A DNA stretch of 64,000 nt from Diogma glabrata (lineage: Eukaryota > Arthropoda > Insecta > Diptera > Cylindrotomidae): contig OY856188.1 of assembly GCA_963693315.1 (NCBI GenBank), forward strand, positions 223,180,996 to 223,244,995. Reading direction: 5' to 3'. Within the stretch, counting starts at the first letter, position 1. Every line of letters starts with the position of its first letter. Below are positions 47,290-59,078 of the stretch, piece by piece. The notes beneath the pieces are model-generated. The model saw only the letters and a program-made list of their open reading frames with translations, had not been told where the DNA came from and did not search any database. A program made the translations under genes and the position numbers.

Positions 47290-47640
47290 TATTTTGTTCC
47301 AAAGTAACGCATGTAGTGTGACAGTCGTGCCGTGATAATGACAGCAGCTGTCTTCATGTGAACGGAGCTGTCTCGACAGTTTATTATCACTTTGCACAGT
47401 GTTGATTTTTGATTGATTTGATTTTTTGTTAAATAAAGAAGAACGAACGAATTTGTCGTCGAATAATGTCGTTGAATAATGTCTCAAAAATCCAACAACT
47501 TTTTTCGTATACAACTGTCGAGCAAGCCAATGCCGTGTGAACAGCACTGTCACAACGTCATGGCAGTTGAATTTGAATGACTGTGAATGACCGTACTATC
47601 GCGACAGCTTACTGTCATCGTGCATACGAGAATTTTTAAT
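47290..47640. repeat. TGACA-word family copy beside ZAD gene 3
   Basis: The segment is dense in TGACA/TGTCA/GACAGT words and ends with gtcatcgtgcatacgag, the family's terminal phrase. The left end was probably disturbed by earlier events near the Copia insertion. It lies 80 bp upstream of the ZAD gene 3 start codon, so it may overlap that promoter. Confidence 0.65.
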
Positions 47641-47721
47641 CTGACATAAGTTTGACAATTCGCAAAACAAAATAAACTCCATTAAATAGCAAAAATTTCT
47701 AACTGAACCAATTTTATAAAT

Positions 47722-49136
47722 ATGAATAAGATATGCCGAACCTGTTTATCACAAGCATTAGAATTAATATCAATTTCCAAAGTAAAATGTTTTGATGTGC
47801 AAATTGTCAGGGCTATATCGCTGTGTACTGGCTTAGAGGTGAACTAATAATTTCAGTTAAAACATGAGGAACATGCCTTTAACGCCAAGAAGTTTTGTTA
47901 ATTGCAATTGATCGCAGAAGCTTAAAATAAAAATGTGTATCAACCTAAAACTGATTTCTTGTCGCCAGAGTTAAAGTCATATCCCCATAATATTTGCGTA
48001 TGCTGATTTTTTTTTATTTTAGATATCTAAATGTGATGAATTTTCTAATGAAATTTGTAATACCTGCATTAAAAAATTACTTGACGCATACAAATTTCGT
48101 CAAATATGCTGGAAATCAAACGATTACTTCATCAAGAAATACACTGTAATAAATAAATTACCACGGGTTCCAAACGGTAGTGAGGAAGATCATATCAACC
48201 GAAAAGATTTATCTAAGCCTAAACCACATATTAGCGGTACATGTGTCAATATAATAGAACCGGAACGTGTAGTAGAATCTGTGCCTGAAAAAAATATATC
48301 AAAGTCATTAGAAGCATGCATAAGTACAGGAATTTATGATAATGCTTTAGTAAGAGCAAGTACTTATTTCAGAAATCGTCACTGTTATAAATGTCCACGA
48401 AAATTTTATTCTATGTACCATCTTAAACATCATTTAGTTGAAGCTCATAGAATTATTTATAATGAAACCGATATACCACCAGAAGCAAAAACATGTAAGA
48501 TTTGTGACAAACAATTATCTACATTTGAGTCTCTCCTTAAGCATATAAGAGGTCATACTAATAAACAACCTAGTATATGTGATTTCTGTGGAATGACATT
48601 TAAAAGTGCGCCCAATTTAATCAAGCATATTCGACGACACACAGGTGAAAAACCTTATAAATGTCAGGAATGTGATTACCGTTCCATACAGAAGACCTCA
48701 CTTACAGTGAGTTTAAGTACATTTTTTATTTACTTGTTTTATAGTTTTAATTATTTTTTACTAGGTTCACATGCGAACTCATACGAAGGAACGAAAATTT
48801 GTTTGCCCTATTTGTCATAAAGCTTTTATTACTTCAAGCCACAGACTTTCGCATATGCATACCCATAATGATGCAAGACCATTTGCTTGTATGGTTTGTC
48901 AAAAGGCATTTAAGCGCAAAACATGCTATAAAAAGCATATGATTATTCATGATGACACAAAAAAATTAATTTGCACCTATTGTGATAGAAAATTTGCGAA
49001 AATGTATAATTTAAAAAGCCATTTAAAACAGCATACCGGTGAAAGACCTCATTGTTGTGAAGTTTGCGGCAAACTTTTTATTCAAATTACTTCTTGGAGA
49101 ACGCATATGAAAAACCACCATGAAAAAGTTGTATAG
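47722..49136 (+). CDS. ZAD-C2H2 zinc-finger protein 3, three exons, 390 aa
   Basis: Exons are 47722-47838, 48023-48706 and 48765-49136 (1173 nt). It begins MNKICRTCLSQ, with a 39-codon exon 1 and phase-0 introns as in the other two genes. The second ZAD Cys pair is CNTC, and the CWKSNDYFIK phrase is conserved. Eight C2H2 fingers follow, from CYKCPRKF to CEVCGKLF, and the exon 2/3 junction interrupts the CQECDYRS finger. The linker between ZAD and fingers is longest here and Lys/Ser/Glu-rich. All zinc ligands are present. Predicted nuclear regulator, function unknown. Confidence 0.92.
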
Positions 49137-49189
49137 ACGTTAAAAATGTGTCTTCCGACATCTATTTGATGTAACAAAATAAAATAAAA

Positions 49190-49680
49190 ATTTAAATATT
49201 TTTGAGTTTTTTTTATATGGAGTTTTATTTTTCCAGATGGCGTTATGAGCGTTATGGCGATTTTTTGAATTTTTTTTATATTGAGTTTTAATTTCAATAT
49301 GGCGCTATAAGTTCACGATTTTTAATTGTGCTAAAAAATGTAGATGGCTTCTATACCGGGGGTTTTGGTCAGGGTCAAGCAAAGAAAATAAACTACAAGC
49401 AAAACCCCCGATATATCATAGCCATACACTTTCACGCCATTTGCAATAAACAATGAACATTGCCATATGCAAAAAATTGGATTAGTGTTTTTGATTAAAT
49501 ATTTTTGAATTTTTTTTATATGGAGTTTTATTTTTCCAGATGGCGTTATGAGCGTTATGGCGATTTTTTGAATTTTTTTTATATTGAGTTTTAATTTCAA
49601 AATGGCGCTACAAGTTCACGATTTTTATTGTGCTAAAAAATGTAGATGGCTTCTATACCGGGGGTTTTGCTACAAGGTAT
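49190..49680. repeat. Direct repeat pair with 'atggcg' units and an internal small MITE
   Basis: Units at about 49190-49370 and 49495-49680 share phrases such as ggagttttatttttccag, atggcgttatgagcg and gcttctataccgggg. A further copy lies at 60990-61390. Between the units, 49344-49426 has inverted ends (ATGGCT, CGGGGGTTTTG). No coding capacity. Confidence 0.7.
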
Positions 49681-52550
49681 GCTATTGCGCAAAGTCTAAA
49701 AAACGTGACGTCACATGGTGAGTACTAATTTGAACTAAATTGTAATATGCGCGAATCTTACTAACGGTATCTTCTATTTTAAACCAAAAATTTTAATTTT
49801 GTGAAAATATAAATTAGTTTAAAGATCATTGTGCAATTTATAATTGTGGATGATTGTATTAATTGATAATTGTGAGTGAGTCCATTGAGTTTTTTTTAAT
49901 AGTGAAGGTGTTTTATACATATTTTTTTTAAATTTAAAGTGGTTTTTTTTCGTTAGTCCAATAAACATTTTCTTGTGACTAAAATAATTATTATAGTGAG
50001 TGAAATTATTTATAAAAACAATAAAAATGAGGTGTGCAGTGTTTGGTTGTAATACTGACAACCAATCGAATAATTTTGATAAAAATATTAAATTTATTTC
50101 TTTTCCGAACAATATTGAGCTTGCCCAAAAATGGGTCCACTTATGTGGACGATCAGATACTATTAATATTAAATATGCTCGTATATGTTCAAAGCATTTT
50201 GATGAAAGTAATCTTTCAAACAATTTGCAGCATATGTTATTAGGGTATATGCCTAAAAGCGCACGGTTTGTGAAAGAGGATGCAATTCCTACAGAAAATC
50301 TACCCAATAACACAATAAGAAAAGCCGACAAGCCAGTCAAAGATAGAGATCAGAGGCTTACAAAACGAATTCAAAAACAATTAGTATCCGAAATATTAAA
50401 TCAAAACCGGTATGTAATTTTTTTTTTATTCAATTATTTAATCCAAATATAAATTTTGCGCCCGAAATTTATTAATATTTAAAATAAATAAGAAACAATT
50501 GTAAGTAAAGTTTTATTCAAAAATTTATGAAAATATAGTATTATGGTATTACTATATTTTCTTCATTATAAGTATTAAATAATTTATAGTGAATTACCAG
50601 CTATTGAAGATATAAATATAAATTTAGAAGAAAATAACAATCCAGTTTTATGTGAACCTGGTCCATCTCAAGTATTTGAATGCCGGGCGTTAAATAAGAT
50701 TATTGAAAATTTAACATCTGAGTTAACGTAAAATATTTCATTCTCTTTTTAATTATTATTACATATTTGTAACTATATTTCAGTAAATTAGAAAAAATCG
50801 AGAACCAAATTTTGACGGAAGAGAACCAATCTCTTAAACTGTTGATAAAAAACAATTCTAAGACTAAAAATTTGGAAGATAGTATTAGAAACATTTTTAC
50901 GCCAGGCCAAATTAAAAAGCTTGAAACTCCTAATAAACGAGTAAAATGGTCGCAAGAAGATATTTCGAATGCTATAGCAATACATTCAGCTAGTTCCAGA
51001 GCTTATCGTCTTCTATTAAAAAAAATGTATCCACTGCCAGCTATGTCTACTCTACGTAGTTGGTGTGGTAAAATTGAAGTTGAGCCGGGGCTGCTTAAAG
51101 AAATTTTGTCAATAATGGAGAATGTTTTAATGACTCCATTGGATAAGATTTGCGTTCTTTCTTTGGACGAAATGAAGATAAAACGCAAATTTTTATACAA
51201 TAAGTCCTCAGATGAAGTCGTAGCACCCGCCAACTACGTCCATGTAGTTATGATAATAGGTCTTTTTGGTAATTGGAAGCAGCCTATATTTTATAATTAT
51301 GATTGTAAAATGACCAAAGACCTTTTATTTAATATTATAAAAGCAGTGGAACGAACTGGTTTTCATATAGTTGCTATGGTTAGTGATTTGGCTGGGTGCA
51401 ATACCCGTTTGTTATCGGAGCTAGAGGTATCTGTAAATCATTCCTGGTTTCAAAATCCTGCAAATGAAATTGAAAAAATATATGTATTTGCTGATGTGCC
51501 ATATTTAATAAAACTGATCAGAAATAATTTTGTAGATCATGGTTTTGAGATAGATGGTGAATTTCTTACCAAAAAAACCATTGAAGAATTGCTACACCAT
51601 ACATCGGTTTCAGATTTGAGCATCGCAAGTAAAATTTCGACCGAAAATCTTACAGTGAGCAATTCAGGACGTCAAAAAGTTAAATTAGCCACAAAATTAT
51701 TTTCTCATACCATTTCCCAAGCCATTAGCAGATGTGGCACATTAGGGCTTCTCGAATCGGATTCTTGGATTAAATGTGCCGAATTCTTCAAATTGGTAAG
51801 GGTCTTTCTATTTTACTTACAAATATGTTTTAAGATAATAATTATATATTTTCTCTTAAGGTTAATGACTGGTTTGATTGTTTAAATGTTCGCGCACCTT
51901 ATACTGATAGTCGAGAGAGAGTGCAAGGATTTGGATTATGGGAAGATCATTTTAATATATTAGATCAAATGAACGATGTAATGCTTAGTATGAAAGTAAT
52001 CGGAAAAAAGTCATTGTTACTATTTCAAAAAGGTATGCCTAACAATTTTATTTTATTTGTACATTATATAAAATATAGCATGTTTTAAATGTTAATTGTT
52101 TATTTTAGGTGTAATATTTTCTAATAAATCAGCGAAACTACTCTTCGAGGACCTGAAGAAAAAATTTGATATAAAATATCTTTTAACTTATCGATTAAAT
52201 CAGGATGTGCTGAAAAATTTTTTTGGTGTGATAAGAGCTAAAGGAGGACTTCATGACCACCCAGATGCTCTAGAATTTAAATATAGATTAAGGTCATACA
52301 TTCTTGGCCGAAACGAAGGGTCAATATCGTTTGAGGGCAATACCCCAATAGACGATACCCCTGACCTGGACAAGGTCTCAAGTTTAAGCAGCATTTGTTT
52401 GAGAACAATCATACCAAAAATGGAAATGAATTCGAAGATATGAGACCTGCACCTGAAGAGTTGGAACCATTGCACTACGATGGTCTGGAACATTTAGCAG
52501 GCTACATATGTTTTAGATTAAAAGATCCAAGTTTAATAGTTGATCATTCT

Positions 52551-52930
52551 TGTTGTTGACCCCAATGGCTTCAAGGAAATAATTGTTTTAACCCAGCGGC
52601 TGGCTTCAAGAATTAATATAAAAACTTTAATTTGACAGTATAGTATATAACACAATTTACGGCATAAGTTTTCACATACATTTATTCTCTGTACATATAA
52701 AAGAAATACATTGCTATTTCAAATTACAAAGCTTAGTTTTACTTACTTATTTAGTGCCTTAATTAAAATAATATTAAAACAATATTTCCATGTTATTCAT
52801 CTTTTTTATGTAGCGGAAGTAAGAGAAATATACCAATCAACCAAACAATACATTTTCCCTACAAACAAAACTTTCACTATAATGAATTAAAAAGGATTTA
52901 AACCCTCGTAAACGAGGTGGATTCACAACA
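52551..52930 (-). repeat. BEL/Pao 3' LTR (left side of the insertion)
   Basis: 380 bp. On the element's strand a purine-rich stretch (ggtggtcggag) precedes it. The pol frame ends 33 nt inside this LTR. Confidence 0.94.
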
Positions 52931-55615
52931 CTCCGACCACCGTAAATCATCCACGGAAGATTTACCTACTCGTACGTCCAACACAGCCAGTTTGGAAGCA
53001 GGTCTTTTCAAGGTTCCATGGCTAGTTTTAATTTCAGCTGACCTTACTTGTCCGTCTTTAGCAGTAAACACTTGAGTCACCCTTCCTCGAGGCCACTTTG
53101 TTCTAGGTAATTCTGAGTCACATACGATCACTATGTCATCTATCTTAATTGGTTCAACTGTTTTGAACCATTTAGTACGTCTAGTCAGCACAGGCAAATA
53201 TTCAGCAATCCATCTCTTCCAAAACATATTTTTTAGGTGCTGAGCTATACGCCATTGTTTTCTTAGAGAAAACAATTTTTTATCATCCGGTCCAGGAGTT
53301 TGAGTTGAATTTAATGTCCCCAACAAAAAATGATTCGGGGTTAAAGGTTCCTCTTCATCAGTGGTGATGGGTATATGAGTTAAGGGACGAGAGTTTACTA
53401 TATTCTCTGCTTCTATCAACAGGCTCCGTAAAGTTTCAACTCTAGGAGATATTTCCTTCAAAGTATGACGTAATACCCTTTTTATTGATTGTACTAGACG
53501 CTCCCAACAACCACCGGCATTTGGATTAGACGGGCAATTAAAAATCCATTCAATGCCTCGCATTGTCATTTCACACTGTATCTTGTTATGATCAAAAAGT
53601 TCAACCGCAGTGCGTAACTCTTTTTCAGCCCCTACAAAATTAGTTCCATTATCACTTCTTATACGCAGTGGAACACCTCTACGATTAACAAAATTTCTTA
53701 GGCATAAAATACAAGAGTCAGTAGATAGTTCGTCTGCTAACTCTATATGGACAGCTCTAACAGTAAGACAAGTGAACAATGCCACCCAGCGTTTTTCACA
53801 ACGACGTCCAATCGAAACGTAAATTGGTCCATAATAGTCTAAGCCGGTGTACGTAAATGGTCGAACAAATGGCGTCAATCTATCTATTGGCAACTGTCCC
53901 ATCAACGGTACTTGTGGTTTAGCCGATCGAATTTTACACAATTGACATTTACTTTTTGCTTGCTTAACCAAAGTACGAAGATGAGGTATCCAAAATTTGC
54001 TTCTAATTTCTACTATTATTGTCTCCTGATTTTGATGATGCCATCGACGATGGTAAGAGGAAACAATCAAACTAGTTAAGATATGACTTTTTGGCATAAT
54101 AATAGGACGTCGTGTCGATATTGGTAATGCCATAGCATTATCGATGCGACCAAAAATTCTCAAAACTTGCTGCTCATCTAACTTCGGATTGATCTGATAA
54201 ATTGAACTTGACTTATCGATTGGTTTATTTTTAATTAAAGTTTCATATTCTTCGGGATATGAATCAGTTTGAGCGTTTCGACACAAGTACATTTCGGCGG
54301 CTTCTACCTCTTTTACCCCTAATTCACCAATTCTACGATTGTACCTCTTTTGTTTTGATCTACTATTATAAATAAATCGTAGCACCCAAGCAACTATTCG
54401 TTTTACTTTAAAATAATCAGAATATTTCTTCAAATCTATAAGTGTTTCTGGTCTATTATTTAAGAGACTAAAATGTTTTGTCCGTATTTCCTCAGGGAAC
54501 TCTTGATTCTTAAAATCACTTGGCATTGTTGGCCAAAATTCCTCAGGCTTTGTTAAAAATGTTGGACCTTTTACCCATGGGCTATCTAAGCGAAATTTCG
54601 GAGGAAATTTAGCTCGAGTAGCGGCGTCTGCGCTATTAAAGTTAGTCGGCACCCATCTCCAGTCTGAGGTTTTACTATATTCTAGAATCTCTGATACTCT
54701 GTGGGCGACGAACGGCTTGTATTTACGATGATCACTTTTTATCCAGTGAATTACTGTTTTTGAGTCACTCCAAAATATACACTTACTGATCTTCACCTCA
54801 CTAAATTCCAAAATGGACTTAGACAAACGAACACCCAACACTGCTGATTGTAATTCCAGGCGGGGAATAGATAATAATTTTTGCGGGGCACACTTTGTTT
54901 TCCCGGCCACAAATGTAATCTCAATGTTATTTTCCGAGGACTGTATTCTGAAATATGCCACTGATGCAAAGGCGGTTTCACTGGCATCGACAAAAACATG
55001 TAACTGAATATCAGTACATGTGTATAAATGAAGCGAATAACAACGTGGGATACTGAATGATTTAACATTTATTAGCTCAGTTTGCCACGATACCCACTTG
55101 CTATATATCATATCCGGTAATTGTTCATCCCATTCGATTCCTGATTTCCACACTTCTTGTAGTAAAATTTTAGTGTATACAAGAAAATTAGCGAGCAACC
55201 CAAAGGGATCGAAAATGGACATGGCGATACTGAGCATTTCTCTTTTGGTAGGGCGCCTCTTTTGCTCCAATACTTCGGGATCGACCCGATAAAACTTCAA
55301 TTCAAATTTAAATTCATCAACTGCTTTATCCCAATACATCCCCAATATTTTTTCTGTAGATATATCACTGTGCATATTCATGCTAACAAGAGTAGGGCTT
55401 TCGTTTCTACTACGATTTAAAGTGATTTCGACATTGGCGGAATTTGACACAAAATTACATAGTTCGAACCCACCACGTTTATGTATGTCTTTTACAGCAG
55501 TAGATATTTGAAAACGAACAAGTGTTTTTGAAGCTATCGACATAATCATCAACATAATGTTTATCAAGGATGGCTCTAACAGCCTGTGGCGATTCTTCAA
55601 AATATTCCATTGCAT
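52898..55615 (-). pseudogene. BEL/Pao pol, second part: RT end, RNase H, integrase
   Basis: This frame continues the polyprotein after the frameshift. From N to C it shows the end of the RT palm (DIHKRGGFELCNFV), the Pao-type connection (LSIAMSIFDPFGLLANF), an RNase H-like region (HVFVDASETAFASVAYF), the integrase H2C2 zinc region (HRRWHHQNQ to CQLC), the integrase core (GLDYYGPI, RSDNGTNFVG, GGCWERLV carrying the acidic triad), and a C-terminal DUF5641-like domain. All integrase acidic residues are visible. The last codons and stop lie within the LTR. The upstream residues before about 55500 in this frame are out-of-frame sequence. Confidence 0.92.
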
Positions 55616-58600
55616 TTTTATTTTTTACAAATTGTGCTGAGCAAGGCGAACATGTTGCACCAAACACCATAGCTACCATAACATACGTTTCAATCGGCAT
55701 TGAAGGGTCACCGTTTCTCCACAAAAATCTTTGTGAATCTTGATCCTCTTTACGAATCATAACTTGGTGGAACATTTCCCTAATGTCACCACAAACGGCT
55801 ATGGCTCCTTGTCTAAATTTGAATAGAATCGATAGTAATGACTGATACTGATCTGGACCTGTCAACAATGTGGAGTTTAGTGAAACATTATTAACGACTG
55901 CAGCCGCATCAAAGACTAGGCGTAGTTTGTTTGGCTTTGACGGATTTTTAACTCCAAAATGTGGTAAATACCAAGTACGAGGCGATAATCTGCTGGCTTC
56001 TTCAGGCGTTAACTTCCTGGCATAACCTTTTCTTAAATACTCGTTGATATTATTTTTGTACTTTGATGCGTATTCTGGGTCTTTGGCCATTTTCTTTTCT
56101 ATACCCTCTAATCTTTGAATAGCCATTGGTTTACTATCGGGAAAATTTTCAGTGTTCTCCTTCCATAATAAGCCGGTTTCAAATCTATCATTTACCCGAA
56201 CGGTTGTTGAATTTAATATAAGTCGAGCGCGCATATCGTCTTTAGATTCTGGTAAGGTCTCTGATTTCATTACTCCAAAGTTTTCTGTTGTAAAGTAATC
56301 TCTTACTATTTCCTGCACATTACCTAAATCGTCGTGTGATCGGGCATGAAGAACTATTGCTGAATTGTGTCCCACAAAGTTTTGCTTTGATTGAACTGGA
56401 CCATATACCACCCATCCTAGCTTAGTTTTGGCTACTACTGGTCCATCTACCTGACTTTCGACTACACGGTTTGTTAGACCCAGATTACAATTGTCTACTC
56501 CAATCAACAAGTGAGGTTTGGCATTTGAATATTTTGCTATAGGCAATTGTTTAAAATTATGATATTTTGTATGCAATTCTTTCAAATCCAAACTTTGTAT
56601 TGGTAGACACATATTTTTAACCGTTCGAACATTTTTCAAATCAAATTTTTTGCAGTTTTTATTTACTCCTGAAATTTTGAGACTGACTATTTTAGAGGAT
56701 TCCGTGGCCGTTCGATTACCGAACCATTGTAACGTAAGAGGCATACTTTCGCCATCTATTTCAAGCTCCCTGGCTATATCTTCGTCTATCATACTGATCG
56801 ACGAACCTTCATCTAACAACGCAAACGTATTTACCTCTTTTTGAGAACTGAAAAGTTTTACTGGCAGAATTCTAAACAGTACTTTAGGTGGCTCACTATT
56901 AGACGAATTCGTTACGTTGGTAAAAACTCGTTTGGGCGTCACTGGTTGTGAAGTTTGTACTAGTGGCTTATCAATTTCGGCTCTTGAGTTTGATGTACTA
57001 GCCTCACTTTTGATATCACTTGAGTTGTCATGCAACAACACGTTATGTACTCGCCGACAACCTTCTACATTACAAGATTTACGAGTTCGACAAATCTTAC
57101 TATTATGTCCCAATTTAAGGCAAGAAAAACAAAGTCTTTTTGTTTTGACATATTCCCAACGTCTATCTACATTAAACTCATTAAAAGTAGGACAATGTTT
57201 AAGCATATGATCTTTTTGACACAAAACACAATTAATTATTCTCACGACCGGCTTTGATTCATTTGCATGAAATGCAAATCCTTTCTTAGTCTGTTTTCTC
57301 TCCGGAACACTCGGATTCGGAACTACAAGTGTAATAAATCTGGCAACATTACTCAACCATTTACTAAAATCTAATATGGTAGGATATGGTTGAATTTGAA
57401 CCGAATGTTGGGCCCACTCCAATCTTTTACTCATTGGAAGTTTATTAACAAGCTCTTCCAATAGCATTGGATTAGCAAGATGTTGTGTACTTTGCGTGGT
57501 TTCTAAAAAGACAGCTAAATTCTGAACCTTTGTGGAAAAACATACTATTTGTTCTAACCGGCTTTCAATGATCGGCGCTATTTCCCTTACTTTCGCTACC
57601 TGACTTTTTATTAGACACTCTGGGCGTCCAAATCTAAACTTTAATTGGCATATGGCCTGATCTACAGTACTAGGGTGAATCAATAACGATTCAACAGTTT
57701 CCCTAGCTTCACCTTTTAATGATTTTTGTAACCTAAATATATTTTCTAAATTACTATAATTAAATGCGGTTGTTGACTCCTGAAATGTTGTTATAAACAT
57801 AGGCCAATCTTCTGGTCGACCATTGAACTCCGGCAGATCATGAAGTTTTCGACGGACATCAGACATTTGGTTATAATGGTTTACAAATTTTGACATACCT
57901 GGCATATTCAATTCATTTGAATCACTATTCGATAATTTTTTATTCTCATGCTGTTGGCTAATTGAATTTGAAGTCAATGTTTCATTTTGTTTCGATGTTG
58001 GTATTGGCGGCGAAATTCTATTTACATTTTCATAATTGTTTACTGAAAATAATGGCGTCTGGCATGATGACGACATTGGCATATGTATTACTCGATTTTT
58101 ATTAACATTTGTCATTGATGCTGATGACATTTGACCTATTGAAGTCGTTGGCACATTCAGTTGAAATTCACTAACATTTGTCATTGGCGATGACATTTGA
58201 CCTATTGAAGGTGTTGGCACATTTAGTTGAGTTTCACTAACATTTGTCATTGGCGATGACATTTGACCTATTGAAGGCGTTGGCACATTTAGTTGAAATT
58301 GGCTTGTCATTGACATAGATGAGGTTGTTGGAACTACTAAAGTATCAGATTGCATTGTCTCAAGACGGCTATTTTCGATTTGTATCAATCTGTCATTCAA
58401 TTTTCCACGTTCCAATCTTTCGGCTTCCATTTCAACTTTATTCCTATCCAACTTTTCGTTTATAAGTTGTAACTGAGTAGACAAATTCAACATCATCTCC
58501 TGCATCTGTATATTGTGTTGTTCCGTTTTATTATTATCAATAATGGTATCATCCTCACTATCCGCCATATTGCACGATGATTCTTCTTCTTTGCTGACAA

Positions 58601-58676
58601 ATATTTTATTTAATACGTAATTTTCTAAATAATTTGGCAATTTTCCTTTATTATTTCTTCCACTTCGTCTTGCCAT
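55479..58676 (-). CDS. BEL/Pao gag, protease and first part of RT (1065 aa before frameshift)
   Basis: Starts MARRSGRNNKG only 22 nt after the LTR. An acidic and coiled-coil Gag N-terminus comes first, then three tandem units of about 22 residues (LNVPTPSIGQMSS type). A DUF1759-like Gag region follows (LPEFNGRPEDWPMF), then zinc-knuckle Cys/His motifs (CVLCQKDH, CFSCLKLGH, CRRVHN), an aspartic protease (LLDEGSS, Asp622) and RT fingers and palm (LRLVFDAAA, CGDIREMFHQV) up to the catalytic YVDD at 1041-1044. The frame then drifts and stops at 55479. The break lies between about 55485 and 55540, and pol continues in another frame. Confidence 0.92.
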   Translation of the reverse strand: MARRSGRNNKGKLPNYLENYVLNKIFVSKEEESSCNMADSEDDTIIDNNKTEQHNIQMQEMMLNLSTQLQLINEKLDRNKVEMEAERLERGKLNDRLIQIENSRLETMQSDTLVVPTTSSMSMTSQFQLNVPTPSIGQMSSPMTNVSETQLNVPTPSIGQMSSPMTNVSEFQLNVPTTSIGQMSSASMTNVNKNRVIHMPMSSSCQTPLFSVNNYENVNRISPPIPTSKQNETLTSNSISQQHENKKLSNSDSNELNMPGMSKFVNHYNQMSDVRRKLHDLPEFNGRPEDWPMFITTFQESTTAFNYSNLENIFRLQKSLKGEARETVESLLIHPSTVDQAICQLKFRFGRPECLIKSQVAKVREIAPIIESRLEQIVCFSTKVQNLAVFLETTQSTQHLANPMLLEELVNKLPMSKRLEWAQHSVQIQPYPTILDFSKWLSNVARFITLVVPNPSVPERKQTKKGFAFHANESKPVVRIINCVLCQKDHMLKHCPTFNEFNVDRRWEYVKTKRLCFSCLKLGHNSKICRTRKSCNVEGCRRVHNVLLHDNSSDIKSEASTSNSRAEIDKPLVQTSQPVTPKRVFTNVTNSSNSEPPKVLFRILPVKLFSSQKEVNTFALLDEGSSISMIDEDIARELEIDGESMPLTLQWFGNRTATESSKIVSLKISGVNKNCKKFDLKNVRTVKNMCLPIQSLDLKELHTKYHNFKQLPIAKYSNAKPHLLIGVDNCNLGLTNRVVESQVDGPVVAKTKLGWVVYGPVQSKQNFVGHNSAIVLHARSHDDLGNVQEIVRDYFTTENFGVMKSETLPESKDDMRARLILNSTTVRVNDRFETGLLWKENTENFPDSKPMAIQRLEGIEKKMAKDPEYASKYKNNINEYLRKGYARKLTPEEASRLSPRTWYLPHFGVKNPSKPNKLRLVFDAAAVVNNVSLNSTLLTGPDQYQSLLSILFKFRQGAIAVCGDIREMFHQVMIRKEDQDSQRFLWRNGDPSMPIETYVMVAMVFGATCSPCSAQFVKNKNAMEYFEESPQAVRAILDKHYVDDYVDSFKNTCSFSNIYCCKRHT

Positions 58677-58698
58677 AAAATAAATAAAGAATAAAGCT

Positions 58699-59078
58699 TG
58701 TTGTTGACCCCAATGGCTTCAAGGAAATAATTGTTTTAACCCAGCGGCTGGCTTCAAGAATTAATATAAAAACTTTAATTTGACAGTATAGTATATAACA
58801 CAATTTACGGCATAAGTTTTCACATACATTTATTCTCTGTACATATAAAAGAAATACATTGCTATTTCAAATTACAAAGCTTAGTTTTACTTACTTATTT
58901 AGTGCCTTAATTAAAATAATATTAAAACAATATTTCCATGTTATTCATCTTTTTTATGTAGCGGAAGTAAGAGAAATATACCAATCAACCAAACAATACA
59001 TTTTCCCTACAAACAAAACTTTCACTATAATGAATTAAAAAGGATTTAAACCCTCGTAAACGAGGTGGATTCACAACA
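58699..59078 (-). repeat. BEL/Pao 5' LTR (right side of the insertion)
   Basis: 380 bp, apparently identical to the other LTR. On the element's strand the sequence directly after it is agctttattctttattt, with no obvious tRNA 3'-end complement starting TGG. Confidence 0.94.

Larger units (their letters stand above)
52551..59078 (-). mobile_element. BEL/Pao LTR retrotransposon, 6528 bp, inside the THAP transposase
   Basis: LTRs at 52551-52930 and 58699-59078 are each 380 bp and appear identical. They start TGTTGTTGACC and end TTCACAACA. The target duplication is ATTCT (52546-52550, 59079-59083). The element is transcribed from right to left. The gag-pol reading is broken by one frameshift at the RT catalytic site. 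Identical LTRs mean that the insertion is recent. Confidence 0.96.

Noticed and set aside
49819..50340. 173-aa minus-strand frame opposite the THAP exon
   Set aside because: The + strand THAP finger is unmistakable and this frame has no recognisable domain.
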